Source of the DNA: Gemmatimonadota bacterium
Lineage (GTDB): Bacteria > Gemmatimonadota > Gemmatimonadetes > Gemmatimonadales > GWC2-71-9
Assembly: GCA_009692115.1 (NCBI GenBank)
Contig: SHZU01000010.1
Location: 1-64,000 of the forward strand
DNA length: 64,000 nucleotides
Direction of reading: 5' to 3'
Shown here: piece after piece, positions 25,796 through 36,100 of the stretch
Layout of the letters: every line of letters begins with the position of its first letter
How positions within the stretch are numbered: position 1 is the first letter of the stretch
Translations under genes and position numbers: made by a program
The notes under the pieces: generated by a model
The model's database searches: none
Told to the model about the DNA's origin: nothing
The model's input: only the letters and a program-made list of their open reading frames with translations

Positions 25796-26474
25796 GGACC
25801 TTCTCCCATCGAGCCTGCGCTTCGGCCGGCCGCCCATAATCCGGTTCCCAGCCCGGGAGATCGGCCACCACCCTGGCGCCGCCCGGACGACCCACCAGGC
25901 CTAACAAGGCCCCGGCCGTGGGAAATCCTTCCGGCGGACCAATCAGACGGCTCCGCACGGCCCAGTCAAAGCCGACCCCCTGTCCCACCAGAAAGTCGCT
26001 CACAACCACGTCGGGCACCAGGTCGGCCCCGAGTGGCTGGCCGCCGGCTAGCACCGCCGGCCCAAGCAGGGTCTGGATTGGGCCCCCCCGGTGACTCATC
26101 CGATAGACCGCCGCGTAGGACTCACCCCGGAGCGCCGAGCCAAGGCCAACGACCACCCCGGCCCCGTCGGCGACGACCGCGCGGACTAACAGCGTGGAGG
26201 CCGCCCAGACCCTGACATCCCGGCCTCGGCACACGCCCTTGACCCAGGCCGCCCCGACCCGAAGCCCCGTGAAACTACCCGGCCCGTCACTCACGGCAAT
26301 GTCGGTGAGTTGTCCGATGCGGACGCCGAGGTCGGCCAGAACCTCGGTGACCAGCGGCACCAGCAGCGCAGCGTGGCGTCGGGCTCCAACCGCCACCCGC
26401 TCGACCACCCGGTCACCGGCCGTTCCCGCCACCGACAGGCGATCGGTACTGGTATCAACGGCCAGAGCAATCAC
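25755..26474 (-). CDS. tsaB: TsaB, tRNA threonylcarbamoyladenosine subunit
   Basis: A 239-residue protein starting at a GTG at 26474, in GTGA overlap with tsaE. The N-terminus IALAVDTSTDRLSVA and the motif DGPGSFTGLRVGAAWVKG are the ASKHA-fold TsaB signature. It acts with TsaD and TsaE in forming t6A at position 37 of ANN-decoding tRNAs. Much of the upstream open frame (to 26654) lies inside tsaE and was excluded. Confidence 0.94.
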   Translation of the reverse strand: MIALAVDTSTDRLSVAGTAGDRVVERVAVGARRHAALLVPLVTEVLADLGVRIGQLTDIAVSDGPGSFTGLRVGAAWVKGVCRGRDVRVWAASTLLVRAVVADGAGVVVGLGSALRGESYAAVYRMSHRGGPIQTLLGPAVLAGGQPLGADLVPDVVVSDFLVGQGVGFDWAVRSRLIGPPEGFPTAGALLGLVGRPGGARVVADLPGWEPDYGRPAEAQARWEKVHGRALADSTGDPR

Positions 26475-26878
26475 CGGACGACCTCGAACCAGCGACGATC
26501 GGGCTCGGTGGCGTGGCCCAGCCGGACCCGCCAGGTCGGCGGCGCGGCCCAGGCGCCGGCCCGGTCGGGCCACTCGACGAGCAACACGTCGCCGCTGGTG
26601 AGGCCCTCCCAGTCGAGATCGCGCGCTTCGTCCGGTTGTCGCAGCCGGTAACAATCGACGTGCACGACCGGACCGCGGCGCCCGGCATAGCGGTGCACGA
26701 GGGCATAGGTTGGACTGGTGGCGCCGCCGGCGACCCCGAGGGCCTCGGCGATGGCTTTCACCAGAGTCGTCTTCCCCGCCCCAAGGTCGCCTTCCAACCA
26801 GACCACCGCGCCCGGCTCGAGTTGGCCGGCCAGGGCGCGGCCTTTGGCCATGAGCTCGGTCTCCGACACCAATTCCAC
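26471..26878 (-). CDS. tsaE: TsaE, ATPase of t6A tRNA modification
   Basis: A 135-residue P-loop protein. Walker A GDLGAGKTTLVKAIAEAL, the TsaE motif TSPTYALVHRY and the acidic VHVDCYRL and LLVEWPDRAGAW are all present. The start is placed at the GTG at 26878, one base after the uvrB stop (TAACGTG), so it is coupled to uvrB. The alternative ATG at GELM is 9 codons later. It drives the TsaB-TsaD cycle by ATP hydrolysis. Confidence 0.93.
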   Translation of the reverse strand: MELVSETELMAKGRALAGQLEPGAVVWLEGDLGAGKTTLVKAIAEALGVAGGATSPTYALVHRYAGRRGPVVHVDCYRLRQPDEARDLDWEGLTSGDVLLVEWPDRAGAWAAPPTWRVRLGHATEPDRRWFEVVR

Positions 26879-26879
26879 G

Positions 26880-28943
26880 TTAGGCTCTCGCTCGTCGCGA
26901 GGACCGGGATCGGGCCGGCGCCCCGGGCGAGGGACGGGCCACGTTGCCGGCCTGGACGGCGCGCAGGTCGTTGAGCTGGTCCCGAAGCATCGCGGCCAGT
27001 TCGAACTCGAGGTTGGCCGCCGCTTGGCGCATCTGCCGCTCCAAAGCCTGGATTGCGGTGGCGCGGGCCGCCGGATCGTGGAGATCGACCGTGGCGCCTT
27101 CCCTCTTCTTGACCGGCCGGTCGCGGTCCGTTCGCGCATCGGCGACGTGGGTCGACAGCTTGACCTCCGCCATCGACTTGATGATGGAGCGAGGAGTAAT
27201 CCCGTGCTCGGCATTGTATTCGAGCTGACGCTTTCGGCGCCGGTCCATCTCGTCGAGGGCGCGCTGCATCGATCCGGTCATCCGGTCGGCGTAGAAAATG
27301 CCGAGCCCGCTGAGGTTCCGGGCCGCCCGCCCCACCGTCTGGATCAACGACCGGTCACTCCGGAGAAACCCTTCGTGGTCCGCATCGAGGATCGCGACGA
27401 GCGACACCTCGGGAAGGTCGAGTCCCTCCCGAAGCAAGTTGATCCCCACGAGCACATCGAAGTCGCCAAGGCGCAAACCCCGGAGAATCTCGATCCGCTC
27501 GATGGTATCGATATCGGAGTGGAGGTAGCGAACCCGGACTCCAACCTGCTGAAGGTAATCCGTCAGGTCCTCCGACATTCGCTTGGTCAACGTCGTGACG
27601 AGCACCCGCTCGCTCACCTTGACCCGCTTGCGGATTTCCTCGAGCAGATCGTCCACCTGCCCCTTCACCGGGCGGACTTCCACCAGCGGGTCGACCAGAT
27701 ACGTCGGGCGGATGATCTGCTCGACCACATGCCCGGCCGAGATCCCGAGTTCGAAGTCGCCCGGGGTGGCGGACACCATGATCAGTTGCGGGACCAGGGA
27801 CTGGAACTCTTCAAACGTCTGGGGCCGGTTGTCGAGGGCACTCGGCAGCCGAAACCCGTATTCGACGAGGGTCTTCTTACGGGCTTGGTCGCCATTGAAC
27901 ATGCCCCCGATCTGGGGGATGGTGGCATGAGACTCATCGACGACGACCAAGTAGTCGGCCGGGAAATAGTCGAGCAGGCACGCCGGCCGCTCGCCGGGAC
28001 GCCGGTCGCTCAGCGGCCGGGAGTAGTTCTCGATGCCAGGACAGGTGCCGATCTCGAGAAACATGTCGATGTCGAAGTTGGTTCTCGACTCGAGCCGCTG
28101 GGCCTCCAAGAGCTTGCCGGCAGCCCGAAACTCCGCCAGCCGCTCGGCCAACTCGGCCCGGATCAGCTTGACCGCCCGTTCGACATTCGGCCGTTCCGTG
28201 ACATACTGGGTGGCCGGCCAAATCGCGCTGGTCTCGAGTTGGGCGATCGTCCGCCCGGTGAGCGGATCGATCTTGGAAATCCGCTCGATGGTGTCGCCCC
28301 ACAACTCGACCCGGACCGCTTGCTCATCGTACGCCGGGTAGATCTCGACCGTGTCGCCACGGACCCGAAAGGTGCCCGGCTCGAACGACACGTCGTTCCG
28401 ATGGTACTGGATGGCGACCAAGTCGGCCAGGATCCCGTCGCGCCCTTTTTCCTCGCCCTGCTTCAGGGTCAGCATCATCCGCCGGTAGGTTGCCGGATCG
28501 CCGAGGCCATAAATGGCGCTGACCGTGGCGACGATGACGACATCGTCCCGCTCCATCAAACTCGAGGTGGCCCGAAGCCGGAGCGACTCGATGTCTTCAT
28601 TGATCGAGGCGTCCTTTTCGATGTACATGTCGGTGGAGGGGACATACGCCTCGGGCTGATAGTAGTCGTAGTAGGAGACGAAATACTCGACGGCGTTGTT
28701 CGGCATGAACTGCTTGAGCTCGCCGTAGAGTTGGGCGGCCAGGGTCTTGTTATGCGACAACACCAATGTCGGTTTGCCGTAATTGGCCAGCACGTGGGCG
28801 AGGGTCATCGTCTTGCCCGACCCGGTAACGCCGAGCAGGGTTTGATATTTTTGACCGGCCATCAGGCCGGCGGTCAGGGCCGCGATGGCTTGCGGCTGAT
28901 CGCCGGCCGGGGCAAACGGCGCTTGGACTTCGAAACGAGGCAT
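26880..28943 (-). CDS. uvrB: UvrB, excinuclease ABC subunit B
   Basis: A 687-residue UvrB. It starts [20 protein letters not shown]; Walker A is [16 protein letters not shown]. The beta-hairpin with [15 protein letters not shown], helicase motif [13 protein letters not shown], and QTVGRAARN near the end are clear. A C-terminal UVR helix pair that binds UvrC is seen at [19 protein letters not shown]. UvrB verifies DNA damage and loads UvrC. No Shine-Dalgarno sequence is visible on its strand; a strong one lies on the opposite strand by chance. Confidence 0.97.
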   Translation of the reverse strand: MPRFEVQAPFAPAGDQPQAIAALTAGLMAGQKYQTLLGVTGSGKTMTLAHVLANYGKPTLVLSHNKTLAAQLYGELKQFMPNNAVEYFVSYYDYYQPEAYVPSTDMYIEKDASINEDIESLRLRATSSLMERDDVVIVATVSAIYGLGDPATYRRMMLTLKQGEEKGRDGILADLVAIQYHRNDVSFEPGTFRVRGDTVEIYPAYDEQAVRVELWGDTIERISKIDPLTGRTIAQLETSAIWPATQYVTERPNVERAVKLIRAELAERLAEFRAAGKLLEAQRLESRTNFDIDMFLEIGTCPGIENYSRPLSDRRPGERPACLLDYFPADYLVVVDESHATIPQIGGMFNGDQARKKTLVEYGFRLPSALDNRPQTFEEFQSLVPQLIMVSATPGDFELGISAGHVVEQIIRPTYLVDPLVEVRPVKGQVDDLLEEIRKRVKVSERVLVTTLTKRMSEDLTDYLQQVGVRVRYLHSDIDTIERIEILRGLRLGDFDVLVGINLLREGLDLPEVSLVAILDADHEGFLRSDRSLIQTVGRAARNLSGLGIFYADRMTGSMQRALDEMDRRRKRQLEYNAEHGITPRSIIKSMAEVKLSTHVADARTDRDRPVKKREGATVDLHDPAARATAIQALERQMRQAAANLEFELAAMLRDQLNDLRAVQAGNVARPSPGAPARSRSSRRARA

Positions 28944-28995
28944 AAGGAGGGAAAGCTATGTCGGTATTTCTTCGGGGTCTAGTCCCCCAGACAAC

Positions 28996-29403
28996 TCACT
29001 CCTTCCAGGTGAGCACGGCATCCCACTGGGCCTCGGAGAAAGGCATCACCGAGAGGCGGGGCAGCCGCACCAGGTCGGCGCCGGCGAATTGGTCGGAGGC
29101 CTTGATCTCCCCGAGCGAGACGGGCCGCGCGACCCGCCGGACTGGCACGAGGTCAATGACCACCAGCTTGGGATCGGCCTGTTGAGGGTCGGGGTACGCG
29201 GCCCGGGTGACTCGGGCGATGCCGACGATGCGTTTCTGATCGCCGGTGTGGTAGACGAAGCACTCGTCGCCGACGGCCATCGTTCGGAGATGTTTGAGCG
29301 CGACTGGGTTGGCGACGCCGTCCCAGACGCCCTTGCGGTCGCGCTCGAGATCGTCATAGGCGTAGGTGGACGGTTCGGTCTTCAGTAACCAGCGATTGGC
29401 CAC
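28996..29403 (-). CDS. EVE domain protein
   Basis: A 135-residue single EVE domain, a PUA-like fold that in known members binds modified bases. The pattern WLLKTEPSTYAYDDLERD, GVWDGVANPVALKHLRTM, and DECFVYHTGDQKRIVGIARV is typical of the TYR/THYN1-like group. The start is the GTG at 29403, with GGAGAG upstream, since the family begins a few residues before WLLK. It sits between rel and uvrB on the same strand with short gaps, so it is co-transcribed with stress and repair genes. Its ligand here is unknown. Confidence 0.9.
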   Translation of the reverse strand: MANRWLLKTEPSTYAYDDLERDRKGVWDGVANPVALKHLRTMAVGDECFVYHTGDQKRIVGIARVTRAAYPDPQQADPKLVVIDLVPVRRVARPVSLGEIKASDQFAGADLVRLPRLSVMPFSEAQWDAVLTWKE

Positions 29404-29423
29404 GGGGAACTCTCCGGAGAATG

Positions 29424-31586
29424 TCAGCCTGCTTGGATTTCGCGCCGATCAACCGAGACGACGCCTTTGATCCGGCGTACGGCTTTGAGCACCTTGGCCA
29501 GATGGGTCAGATTATCGACCTCGACGAAGATGGTTCCGAACGCCGAACCGTCTTTGGTATGGAGGTCGGCGCGCCGAATGTTGGTGCCGGTTTGGCTGAC
29601 CGCTTGGAGGATATCGGCGTAGAGACCTCGACGGTCATCCGCGTTCCAGAGTAACCGCACGGCAAACGACTCGCCGGCCTGCTCCTGCCAATCGATCTCG
29701 ACCCGGCGATCGCCTTCCTGAAGGGTGAGCAGGTTGGGACAATCGGCCCGGTGAATCGAGATACCCCGCCCCTGGGTCACGTACCCGACCACGGTGTCGC
29801 CGGGTACCGGCTGGCAGCATTGGGCGTACCGGACCAGCAGGCCGTCGACGCCCTGGATCTTGATGCCCCTCCCAAGCCGGATCCGGTTGAGCATCCGGCC
29901 GAACACGGTTGGCTTCGGTTCCCGGAGGTCTTCGTCGGTGAGGTCCGGGTAGAGGGCCTTCATCAGCTGGCCAATGGCGAGGTCACCTCGTCCGATCGAC
30001 ACTTCGAGGGCCCGGCCCTCGGTCAACCCGAGCGCTTTGGCTGCCCGGTCCAGTGCGGCGGCGGCTGGGGGGTCGAGTCGGCGGCGCTTGACCTCCCGGG
30101 CCAGAATATCGCGGCCCAAGCCGATGCTGACGGTCTCTTCCTCGTGGCGGACCCACTGCTTGATGCGCTGCCGAGCCCGGCCGGTCCGGACATGGTTGAG
30201 CCAGTCCCGGCTGGGCTTGGCCGTCGGCGAGGTGAGAATTTCCACGGTGTCGCCGTTTTTGATCTCGCGGTGCAACGGGGCGATCCGGCCGTTGATCTTG
30301 GCGCCCTGGCATCGGAGCCCGACCTCGGTGTGCACGAAGAACGCGAAATCGATCGCGGTGGCGCCCTTCGGCAGCTGTTTGACGTCGCCCTGGGGCGTAA
30401 ACACGAAGATCTCGTCCTGGTACAAATCGAGTTTGAGAAACTCGAGGAACTCTTCCTGGCTATGGGTGTCCTGCTGCAGCTCGAGCAATTCGCGGAACCA
30501 CTCGAAGTGCTGGTCGAACTCGTCGCGTTCGGTCCGATCGGACTTGTAGAGCCAGTGAGCCGCGATCCCGAACTCCGCAGTCCGATGCATGTCCGGGGTT
30601 CGGATTTGGACTTCGTAGAGTTGACTGCCCGGCCCGAAGATCGTGGTGTGGAGCGACTGGTACCCGTTGGACTTGGGACTCGCGATGTAGTCCTTGATCC
30701 GGTCCTGGACCGGGGTCCAGCTGTGGTGCAAAATGCCGAGGACGTGATAACACGACGGCACATCCGCGACGACGATCCGGAGCGCCATCATGTCGTAGAC
30801 CTGATCGAACGGGAGGGCCCGTTTCCGCATCTTCTGGTAAATCGACCAGAGATGCTTGGGCCGCCCGGTCACCTCGGCGTGCGCGATCCCGGCCTTGGCG
30901 AGTTCGCTTTCGAGGGGCCGCCGGAGCGCTTCGATCATCTCCTCGCGCTCAGCCCGCTTTGAGGCCACTTGGCGCGCGAGCCCGCTGTACTCTTCCGGCT
31001 CGAGAAACTTGAAGGACAGGTCCTCGAGTTCGGCCTTGACCTTGGCCATGCCGAATCGGTGGGCCAGCGGCGCGTAGATCTCGCCGGTTTCGGTGGCGAT
31101 CCGCGCCTGGCGTTCAGGTGACAGATGCTCCAGCGTCCGCATGTTATGGAGCCGGTCGGCCAGTTTGATGATGATGACGCGGGCGTCCTTGGCGATCGAC
31201 AGCAGCAGCTTCCGGTAATTCTCGACCTGTTCCTCCGCCCGGCTCCGGAACGTCAGGTGCGAAATCTTGGTCAGGCCGTCGACCAGTTCGGCAACCTCCG
31301 GTCCAAATTCCGCGGCGATATCCTCGACGCCAAGTTCGGAGTCTTCAACGACATCGTGGAGCAGCGCCGCCGCGATCGACGTCGAATCCAGGAACTGGTC
31401 GACGAGAATGGTGGCCACCGCGATGCTGTGCGAGACGAAGTCCTCGCCCGACATCCGCTTCTGACCCCGGTGGGCCGACGCGCTGAACGCGAGCGCCCGG
31501 TCGATCAGTGAAAGATCGAGCCGTTCGGCGTGCTTGGCGAGCAGGCCGCGGAATTCCGGAACCGGGTCGAGCGCGGTACCTGTCAC
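29424..31586 (-). CDS. relA/spoT: Bifunctional (p)ppGpp synthetase/hydrolase, Rel/SpoT
   Basis: A 720-residue protein if it starts at the GTG at 31586 (GTGA overlap with radC); an ATG at 31616 is an alternative. Domains in order are: an HD hydrolase (ALLHDVVEDSELGVEDIA, active-looking HDxxED), a synthetase region (YDMMALRIVV, KSNGYQSLHTTIFGPG), a TGS domain (DEIFVFTPQGDVKQLPKGAT), a helical region, and a C-terminal ACT domain (LRGLYADILQAVSQTGTNIRRADLHTKDG). The enzyme makes and breaks the stringent-response alarmone. Intact catalytic motifs in both halves suggest both activities. Confidence 0.95.
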   Translation of the reverse strand: MTGTALDPVPEFRGLLAKHAERLDLSLIDRALAFSASAHRGQKRMSGEDFVSHSIAVATILVDQFLDSTSIAAALLHDVVEDSELGVEDIAAEFGPEVAELVDGLTKISHLTFRSRAEEQVENYRKLLLSIAKDARVIIIKLADRLHNMRTLEHLSPERQARIATETGEIYAPLAHRFGMAKVKAELEDLSFKFLEPEEYSGLARQVASKRAEREEMIEALRRPLESELAKAGIAHAEVTGRPKHLWSIYQKMRKRALPFDQVYDMMALRIVVADVPSCYHVLGILHHSWTPVQDRIKDYIASPKSNGYQSLHTTIFGPGSQLYEVQIRTPDMHRTAEFGIAAHWLYKSDRTERDEFDQHFEWFRELLELQQDTHSQEEFLEFLKLDLYQDEIFVFTPQGDVKQLPKGATAIDFAFFVHTEVGLRCQGAKINGRIAPLHREIKNGDTVEILTSPTAKPSRDWLNHVRTGRARQRIKQWVRHEEETVSIGLGRDILAREVKRRRLDPPAAAALDRAAKALGLTEGRALEVSIGRGDLAIGQLMKALYPDLTDEDLREPKPTVFGRMLNRIRLGRGIKIQGVDGLLVRYAQCCQPVPGDTVVGYVTQGRGISIHRADCPNLLTLQEGDRRVEIDWQEQAGESFAVRLLWNADDRRGLYADILQAVSQTGTNIRRADLHTKDGSAFGTIFVEVDNLTHLAKVLKAVRRIKGVVSVDRREIQAG

Positions 31587-32266
31587 AGCAATCCTTGGGT
31601 CGCGAAACTGATCCACCGGTCGCCGGCCACGATCACGTGATCGAGCACCGGAATCCCTAACACCGAACCGGCCGCCACCAGCTGCCCGGTGACCACCCGG
31701 TCTTCCGGGGACGGCGTCGGGTCGCCGCTCGGATGATTGTGCACCACGATGATACCGGCCGCGGCCTCCACAATGGCCGGCCGAAACACCTCCCGGGGGT
31801 GCACCATGGAACCGGTCAAGACCCCTCGGGAAATCAGGACGGACCGGACCACCTCCCGCTGAACCGACATCACCAGCACGTGAAACTCTTCGACCTCGAG
31901 ATCCCGGATCCGGTCGCCGATGATCCGGACCACGTCCTCCGGGGTCCGGATCCGGGCCCGGGGCGGCCGCTCTTCCCGAGCCAACCTCCGGCCCAGTTCG
32001 AGCGCCGCCACCAGGCGCCCGGCCTTGGCGCCTCCGACCCCGCCCACCCCCCGCAGCTGCCCGAGGGGAAGCCCCGCCAGCCGGCGGAGCGACCCCCCCG
32101 CCGAGCGATACACCGCCTGGGCCACCTCAACCGCCGGATGACCCGGCCGACCGGTTGCTAACAGAATGGCGAGCAACTCCACTGTCGTCAATGCGCCCGG
32201 ACCGTGCCGAGCCAATCGCTCTCGAGGCTGGTCATCGGCCGGGGCAAATCCTGGATGAGTGGTCAT
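31583..32266 (-). CDS. radC: RadC/YicR family JAB-domain protein
   Basis: A 227-residue protein. The N-terminal half (RERLARHGPGALTTVELLAILLATG) is a helix-hairpin-helix-like region. The C-terminal half is a JAMM/JAB1 metalloprotein domain with HNHPSGDPTPSPED and a following D residue. The name RadC is historical; a repair role is not established. It overlaps rel by 4 bases and begins 120 bases after secA ends, downstream of a terminator. Confidence 0.92.
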   Translation of the reverse strand: MTTHPGFAPADDQPRERLARHGPGALTTVELLAILLATGRPGHPAVEVAQAVYRSAGGSLRRLAGLPLGQLRGVGGVGGAKAGRLVAALELGRRLAREERPPRARIRTPEDVVRIIGDRIRDLEVEEFHVLVMSVQREVVRSVLISRGVLTGSMVHPREVFRPAIVEAAAGIIVVHNHPSGDPTPSPEDRVVTGQLVAAGSVLGIPVLDHVIVAGDRWISFATQGLL

Positions 32267-32322
32267 CCACCTACAGTAGACTCACCCCACCCGGGACCGC
32301 TCATCAATAAACCGGAAACCGG

Positions 32323-32357
32323 CGCAAAACAAACGGGAGGCGCCTTCACGCCTCCCG
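32323..32357 (-). terminator. Intrinsic terminator after secA
   Basis: A perfect 9-bp stem, CGGGAGGCG (32334-32342) and its complement (32349-32357), has a six-base loop. On the minus strand it is followed by TTTGTTTTGC. It should end the TPR-bamD-nadD-secA transcript just before radC. Confidence 0.8.
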
Positions 32358-32359
32358 CC

Positions 32360-32380
32360 GAGTGCCAAGTGCCGAGTGCC
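32360..32380. repeat. Three tandem 7-base units between secA and its terminator
   Basis: GAGTGCC, AAGTGCC and GAGTGCC lie end to end, followed by GAG. The array is very short and may be slippage noise; no function is implied. Confidence 0.5.
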
Positions 32381-32386
32381 GAGCCC

Positions 32387-35300
32387 CTATCCATTCACCC
32401 CGTGGCACTTCTTGTACTTCTTGCCCGAACCGCAGGGGCACGGGTCGTTCCGGCCCACGACCGGGACGTTGCCCGTCGGCCCGCCAACCCGGCCCACGCT
32501 ACTCTGCACCACCGGAGCGGGGGCCGGACTGTTGCGGGCCGGCTCGACAAAGAGGTCGTCGGTCGAGGCCGCCGTCGGGATGGCTGGAGTCAGCCAGGGC
32601 AGTGGTTCCGGGGCACGCGGCGGACCCTCGGCGCTGACCTGAACCTTGAGGTAGCGATCGGCGAACGTGGCCCTGAGATCCCGGATCAGGTCTACGAACA
32701 TCTCGAAGGCCTCTTTCTTGTACTCCACCAGCGGATCTTTTTGCCCGTAAGCCCGGTACTGGATCGCGTTCCGGAGCTGATCGAGATCGTAAAGGTGGTC
32801 CTTCCACTTCTCGTCGATTACGCCAAGGGTGACCTGGGCCAGGACCTGTTGGTCGACACCGGGCACCCCGATCGCCACGCCAAACTCGCGGAGGTACTCC
32901 ACCTTCCGGTGGAACGCCGCTTCGCCCTCGGCGAGCGCGGCCGCTCGAATGCTGTCGATCGTCGGGGTGGCTTTCGGATCCGCGATGGCCTCGGGCACCA
33001 CGAGGAACTGCATCGTCAGGGCTCCGACGAGCCCGTCCCGATCCCAGGTCGAGGGATCGCCGGCGTCCTCGAGGAACTTCCCGACCAGATGCCCGATTGC
33101 CGAGGCAATCATCCGCCGGGCCTCAGCCTTGAGTTCTTCGCCCTTGTCGATCGCAAACAGCCGAAGGGAGTAGATCACTTCGCGCTGCTGGTTCATGACG
33201 TCGTCGTATTCCAGGAGCCGCTTCCGTTGCTGGAAATTCTGGAGCTCGACTCGTTTCTGGGCCGACTCGATCGCGGCGGTCACCAGCTTCCCGGTGATGA
33301 CCTCGCCCTCCTCCGCACCCGCCCGATCCATATAGCGGGCAATCCGGTCGGAGCCGAACAACCGCATCAGATCATCTTCGAGCGAGAGAAAGAAGAGCGA
33401 CGCCCCCGGATCTCCTTGGCGCCCGGCCCGGCCCCGAAGCTGCCGATCGATCCGGCGCGACTCGTGGCGCTCCGTCCCGATGATCTGGAGGCCCGCTTCG
33501 GTGGTATTGAGATCGAGACCCTTCCCCAGTTTGATGTCGGTGCCACGACCAGCCATGTTGGTGGCGATCGTGATCGACCCCGGTTGTCCGGCTCCCGCCA
33601 CGATCTCGGCTTCGCGCTGGTGATACTTGGCGTTGAGGACCTCGTGCTTGAGCCCCCGGCGCTTCAGCATCTTGCTGAGGGTTTCGGACACCTCGACGGA
33701 CGTCGTGCCGATGAGCATCGGCAGTCCGAGCTGATGCAGCCGATCAACTTCGTCGAGGACGGCGTTGTACTTCTCGCGACGGGTCTTGTAGATCCGGTCC
33801 GTCTGGTCGTTCCGGCAAATCGGCCGGTTGGTGGGCACCACCAGGACCTCGAGGCCGTAGATCGAGTAGAACTCCGACTCTTCCGTCTCCGCCGTGCCGG
33901 TCATCCCGGCCAATTTGTCGAACATCCGGAAGTAGTTTTGGATCGTGATCGTGGCGAGGGTCTGGGTCTCGCCCTTGATCTGGACCCCTTCCTTCGCTTC
34001 GACCGCCTGATGGAGCCCGTCGGACCACCGCCGCCCGGCGAGGACGCGGCCGGTGTATTCATCGACGATAAGGACTTGGCTGTCCTGTACGATGTACTCA
34101 ATATCTTTCTCGTACAGGGCATGGGCCTGCAGCAGCTTGTGGATGATATGGAGTTTCTCGCTCTTGGCGGCATACTCCATTTCAACCCGTTGCCGTTCAT
34201 TGCGCTTCTCGGCCACTGACAAGTCGGGGTCCTTCTCGATTCGGTGCACCGCCTCGGAGATATCCGGAACCAGGAAGAGCCCCGGATCATCCGGAGAAAG
34301 CGCCGCGCTCCCCCGGTCCGTCAGGTGAACGGAGTGCCCCTTTTCGTCGAGAACGAAGTAGAGGACCTCGTCGATGCCCCGCATTTCCTGCTGCTTCGTG
34401 GGCAGCTTTCGATCGGCCACATGTTTGAGTTCGGCTTGCTGGACCAGTTGTTTGACGCCCGTTTCGTTGAAGAACTTGAGCAGTTTCTTGTTCTTCGGCA
34501 TCCCGAGCTGGGCCTGGTAGAGCTTGGCCGCACCCTCTGCTTTGGTCTTGTCGCCCGCCAGGAGCGGCTCGGCTTCCGCAATCAATTGGTTGACGACGGC
34601 GGTCTGACGCCTGGCCAATTCGGCCACCCGGCCGTTGTATTCCGAGTATTTCCCATCACCGTCGTTGCCGACCGGCCCGGAAATAATCAGTGGCGTCCGG
34701 GCTTCGTCGATCAGGATGGAATCGACCTCGTCGACGATGGCGTAGGCGTGGTCTCGTTGCACCCGGTGTTCGATCGCGAACACCATGTTGTCTCGGAGGT
34801 AGTCAAACCCGAACTCGTTGTTGGTCCCGTAGGTAATGTCGCAGAGGTAGGCCGCCCGCCGTGCCGGGGTCTGAGGCTCGGTGTCGTCGATGCACCCCAC
34901 GGTCAGACCCAAATACGTAAACAGGTACCCCATCCACTGCGAGTCGCGGCGAGCCAGATAATTATTGACGGTAACCAGGTGGGCACCCCGGCCCGCCAAG
35001 GCATTGAGATAGAGGGGCAAGGTGGCGACCAATGTCTTGCCCTCGCCCGTGCTCATTTCGGCGATCTTGCCCCGGTGGAGGGCGATCCCGCCCATCAGCT
35101 GGACGTCGTACGGCACCATGTCCCAAGGCAGGTCGTGCCCAGTGACCACGACCGTCGAGCCGAGCAGTCGGCGACACGCCTCCCGGACGGTCGCAAAGGC
35201 CTCCGGGAGCAACTCGTCGAGCACATCGGCAACGGCCTGCTTGTAGGCCTGCTCCAACTGGTGAAACTCGCCCTCCAGCCGCTCGCGCTCGACTGGATCG

Positions 35301-35530
35301 GCGCACTCATGCTTCTTGGTCCGAACGTCGTCGAGCGTGGCTTTGGCCCCGCCGGTCCGCTCCGCCAGCTGGGCTCGGAACCGGGCGGTCTGGGCTCGGA
35401 TGTCTTCATCCGAGAGCGGGGCAAGCCGGGCTTCATGCCGGTGCACGTCGGCCAGCAGCGGAGTGAGTTTCTTTGCGTCCCGTTGGTGGCGGGTTCCGAA
35501 GATCTTGGAGATCAGGGTATTCACAAACAT
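32387..35530 (-). CDS. secA: SecA preprotein translocase ATPase
   Basis: A 1047-residue SecA, somewhat longer than the E. coli protein. The start at the ATG at 35530 overlaps the nadD stop (TGATG) and gives [21 protein letters not shown]. Walker A is [19 protein letters not shown]; the DEAD box is [15 protein letters not shown]. An extra stretch after [20 protein letters not shown] lengthens the preprotein cross-linking region. The C-terminal zinc motif [19 protein letters not shown] is intact. It pushes unfolded preproteins through SecYEG, including the outer-membrane proteins handled by BamD encoded upstream. Confidence 0.97.
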   Translation of the reverse strand: MFVNTLISKIFGTRHQRDAKKLTPLLADVHRHEARLAPLSDEDIRAQTARFRAQLAERTGGAKATLDDVRTKKHECADPVERERLEGEFHQLEQAYKQAVADVLDELLPEAFATVREACRRLLGSTVVVTGHDLPWDMVPYDVQLMGGIALHRGKIAEMSTGEGKTLVATLPLYLNALAGRGAHLVTVNNYLARRDSQWMGYLFTYLGLTVGCIDDTEPQTPARRAAYLCDITYGTNNEFGFDYLRDNMVFAIEHRVQRDHAYAIVDEVDSILIDEARTPLIISGPVGNDGDGKYSEYNGRVAELARRQTAVVNQLIAEAEPLLAGDKTKAEGAAKLYQAQLGMPKNKKLLKFFNETGVKQLVQQAELKHVADRKLPTKQQEMRGIDEVLYFVLDEKGHSVHLTDRGSAALSPDDPGLFLVPDISEAVHRIEKDPDLSVAEKRNERQRVEMEYAAKSEKLHIIHKLLQAHALYEKDIEYIVQDSQVLIVDEYTGRVLAGRRWSDGLHQAVEAKEGVQIKGETQTLATITIQNYFRMFDKLAGMTGTAETEESEFYSIYGLEVLVVPTNRPICRNDQTDRIYKTRREKYNAVLDEVDRLHQLGLPMLIGTTSVEVSETLSKMLKRRGLKHEVLNAKYHQREAEIVAGAGQPGSITIATNMAGRGTDIKLGKGLDLNTTEAGLQIIGTERHESRRIDRQLRGRAGRQGDPGASLFFLSLEDDLMRLFGSDRIARYMDRAGAEEGEVITGKLVTAAIESAQKRVELQNFQQRKRLLEYDDVMNQQREVIYSLRLFAIDKGEELKAEARRMIASAIGHLVGKFLEDAGDPSTWDRDGLVGALTMQFLVVPEAIADPKATPTIDSIRAAALAEGEAAFHRKVEYLREFGVAIGVPGVDQQVLAQVTLGVIDEKWKDHLYDLDQLRNAIQYRAYGQKDPLVEYKKEAFEMFVDLIRDLRATFADRYLKVQVSAEGPPRAPEPLPWLTPAIPTAASTDDLFVEPARNSPAPAPVVQSSVGRVGGPTGNVPVVGRNDPCPCGSGKKYKKCHGVNG

Positions 35531-36099
35531 CAGGCGTCCCGATACAGACCATGGGTTTCGATGTATCGGGCCACCCGATCGGGCACCCAATAGCGAATCG
35601 ATTGGCCGGATCGAACCCGGCTCCGCACAATCGTGGATGAAATCTCGATCCGCGGCACCAAAACGACCCGGTCCGCGACACCATCAGGGACGGACTCTCC
35701 GCCCCGGGCGAACACTACCACTTCAGCCTGAGCCCGGATCTGGTCCGGGTCCCGCCAGGTCGCGAACAGCGCGGCGGCATCGCTGCCCAATACCAGACAC
35801 AGCGCGGCCTCGGGAAATCGGCGCCGAATGTCCCTGATGGTATCGACCGTGTAGGATGGTCCGCGGCGGTCAACCTCGAGCCGATCGGCCACCAACCCCG
35901 GATCGCCCTCGACGGCCAGCTCGACCATCGCAGCCCGATGGTCGGCACTCGCGGCGTGCTGCCCGACTTTGAACGGCTGCTCGCCGGCCGGAATCAGCCG
36001 AACCTGAGCGGCTCCGAGCGCTTCCCGGGCGATCCCGGCCACCACCAGGTGCCCATGGTGGATCGGATCGAACGAGCCCCCTAACACCGCAATCCTCAT
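35530..36099 (-). CDS. nadD: Nicotinate-nucleotide adenylyltransferase
   Basis: A 189-residue NadD, which makes deamido-NAD from nicotinate mononucleotide and ATP. The start at the ATG at 36099 gives [21 protein letters not shown] with the HxGH nucleotidyltransferase motif; the C-terminal [10 protein letters not shown] (SxTxxR) is present. It starts one base after the bamD stop and overlaps secA, so it is embedded in a secretion/outer-membrane operon. Confidence 0.95.
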   Translation of the reverse strand: MRIAVLGGSFDPIHHGHLVVAGIAREALGAAQVRLIPAGEQPFKVGQHAASADHRAAMVELAVEGDPGLVADRLEVDRRGPSYTVDTIRDIRRRFPEAALCLVLGSDAAALFATWRDPDQIRAQAEVVVFARGGESVPDGVADRVVLVPRIEISSTIVRSRVRSGQSIRYWVPDRVARYIETHGLYRDA

Positions 36100-36100
36100 C

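Noticed and set aside
26718-28982. 754-codon plus-strand open frame opposite uvrB and tsaE
   Set aside because: Same mirror effect; the minus strand encodes full UvrB and TsaE.
28958-29185. Plus-strand open frame with a strong AAGGAGG site before its ATG
   Set aside because: It runs antisense to the EVE-domain gene, its protein has no recognisable features, and the site lies in the uvrB-EVE gap where chance can explain it.
32267-32386. A promoter or small RNA in the secA-radC gap
   Set aside because: Apart from the terminator and a three-unit 7-base repeat, no convincing -35/-10 pair or RNA structure was seen.
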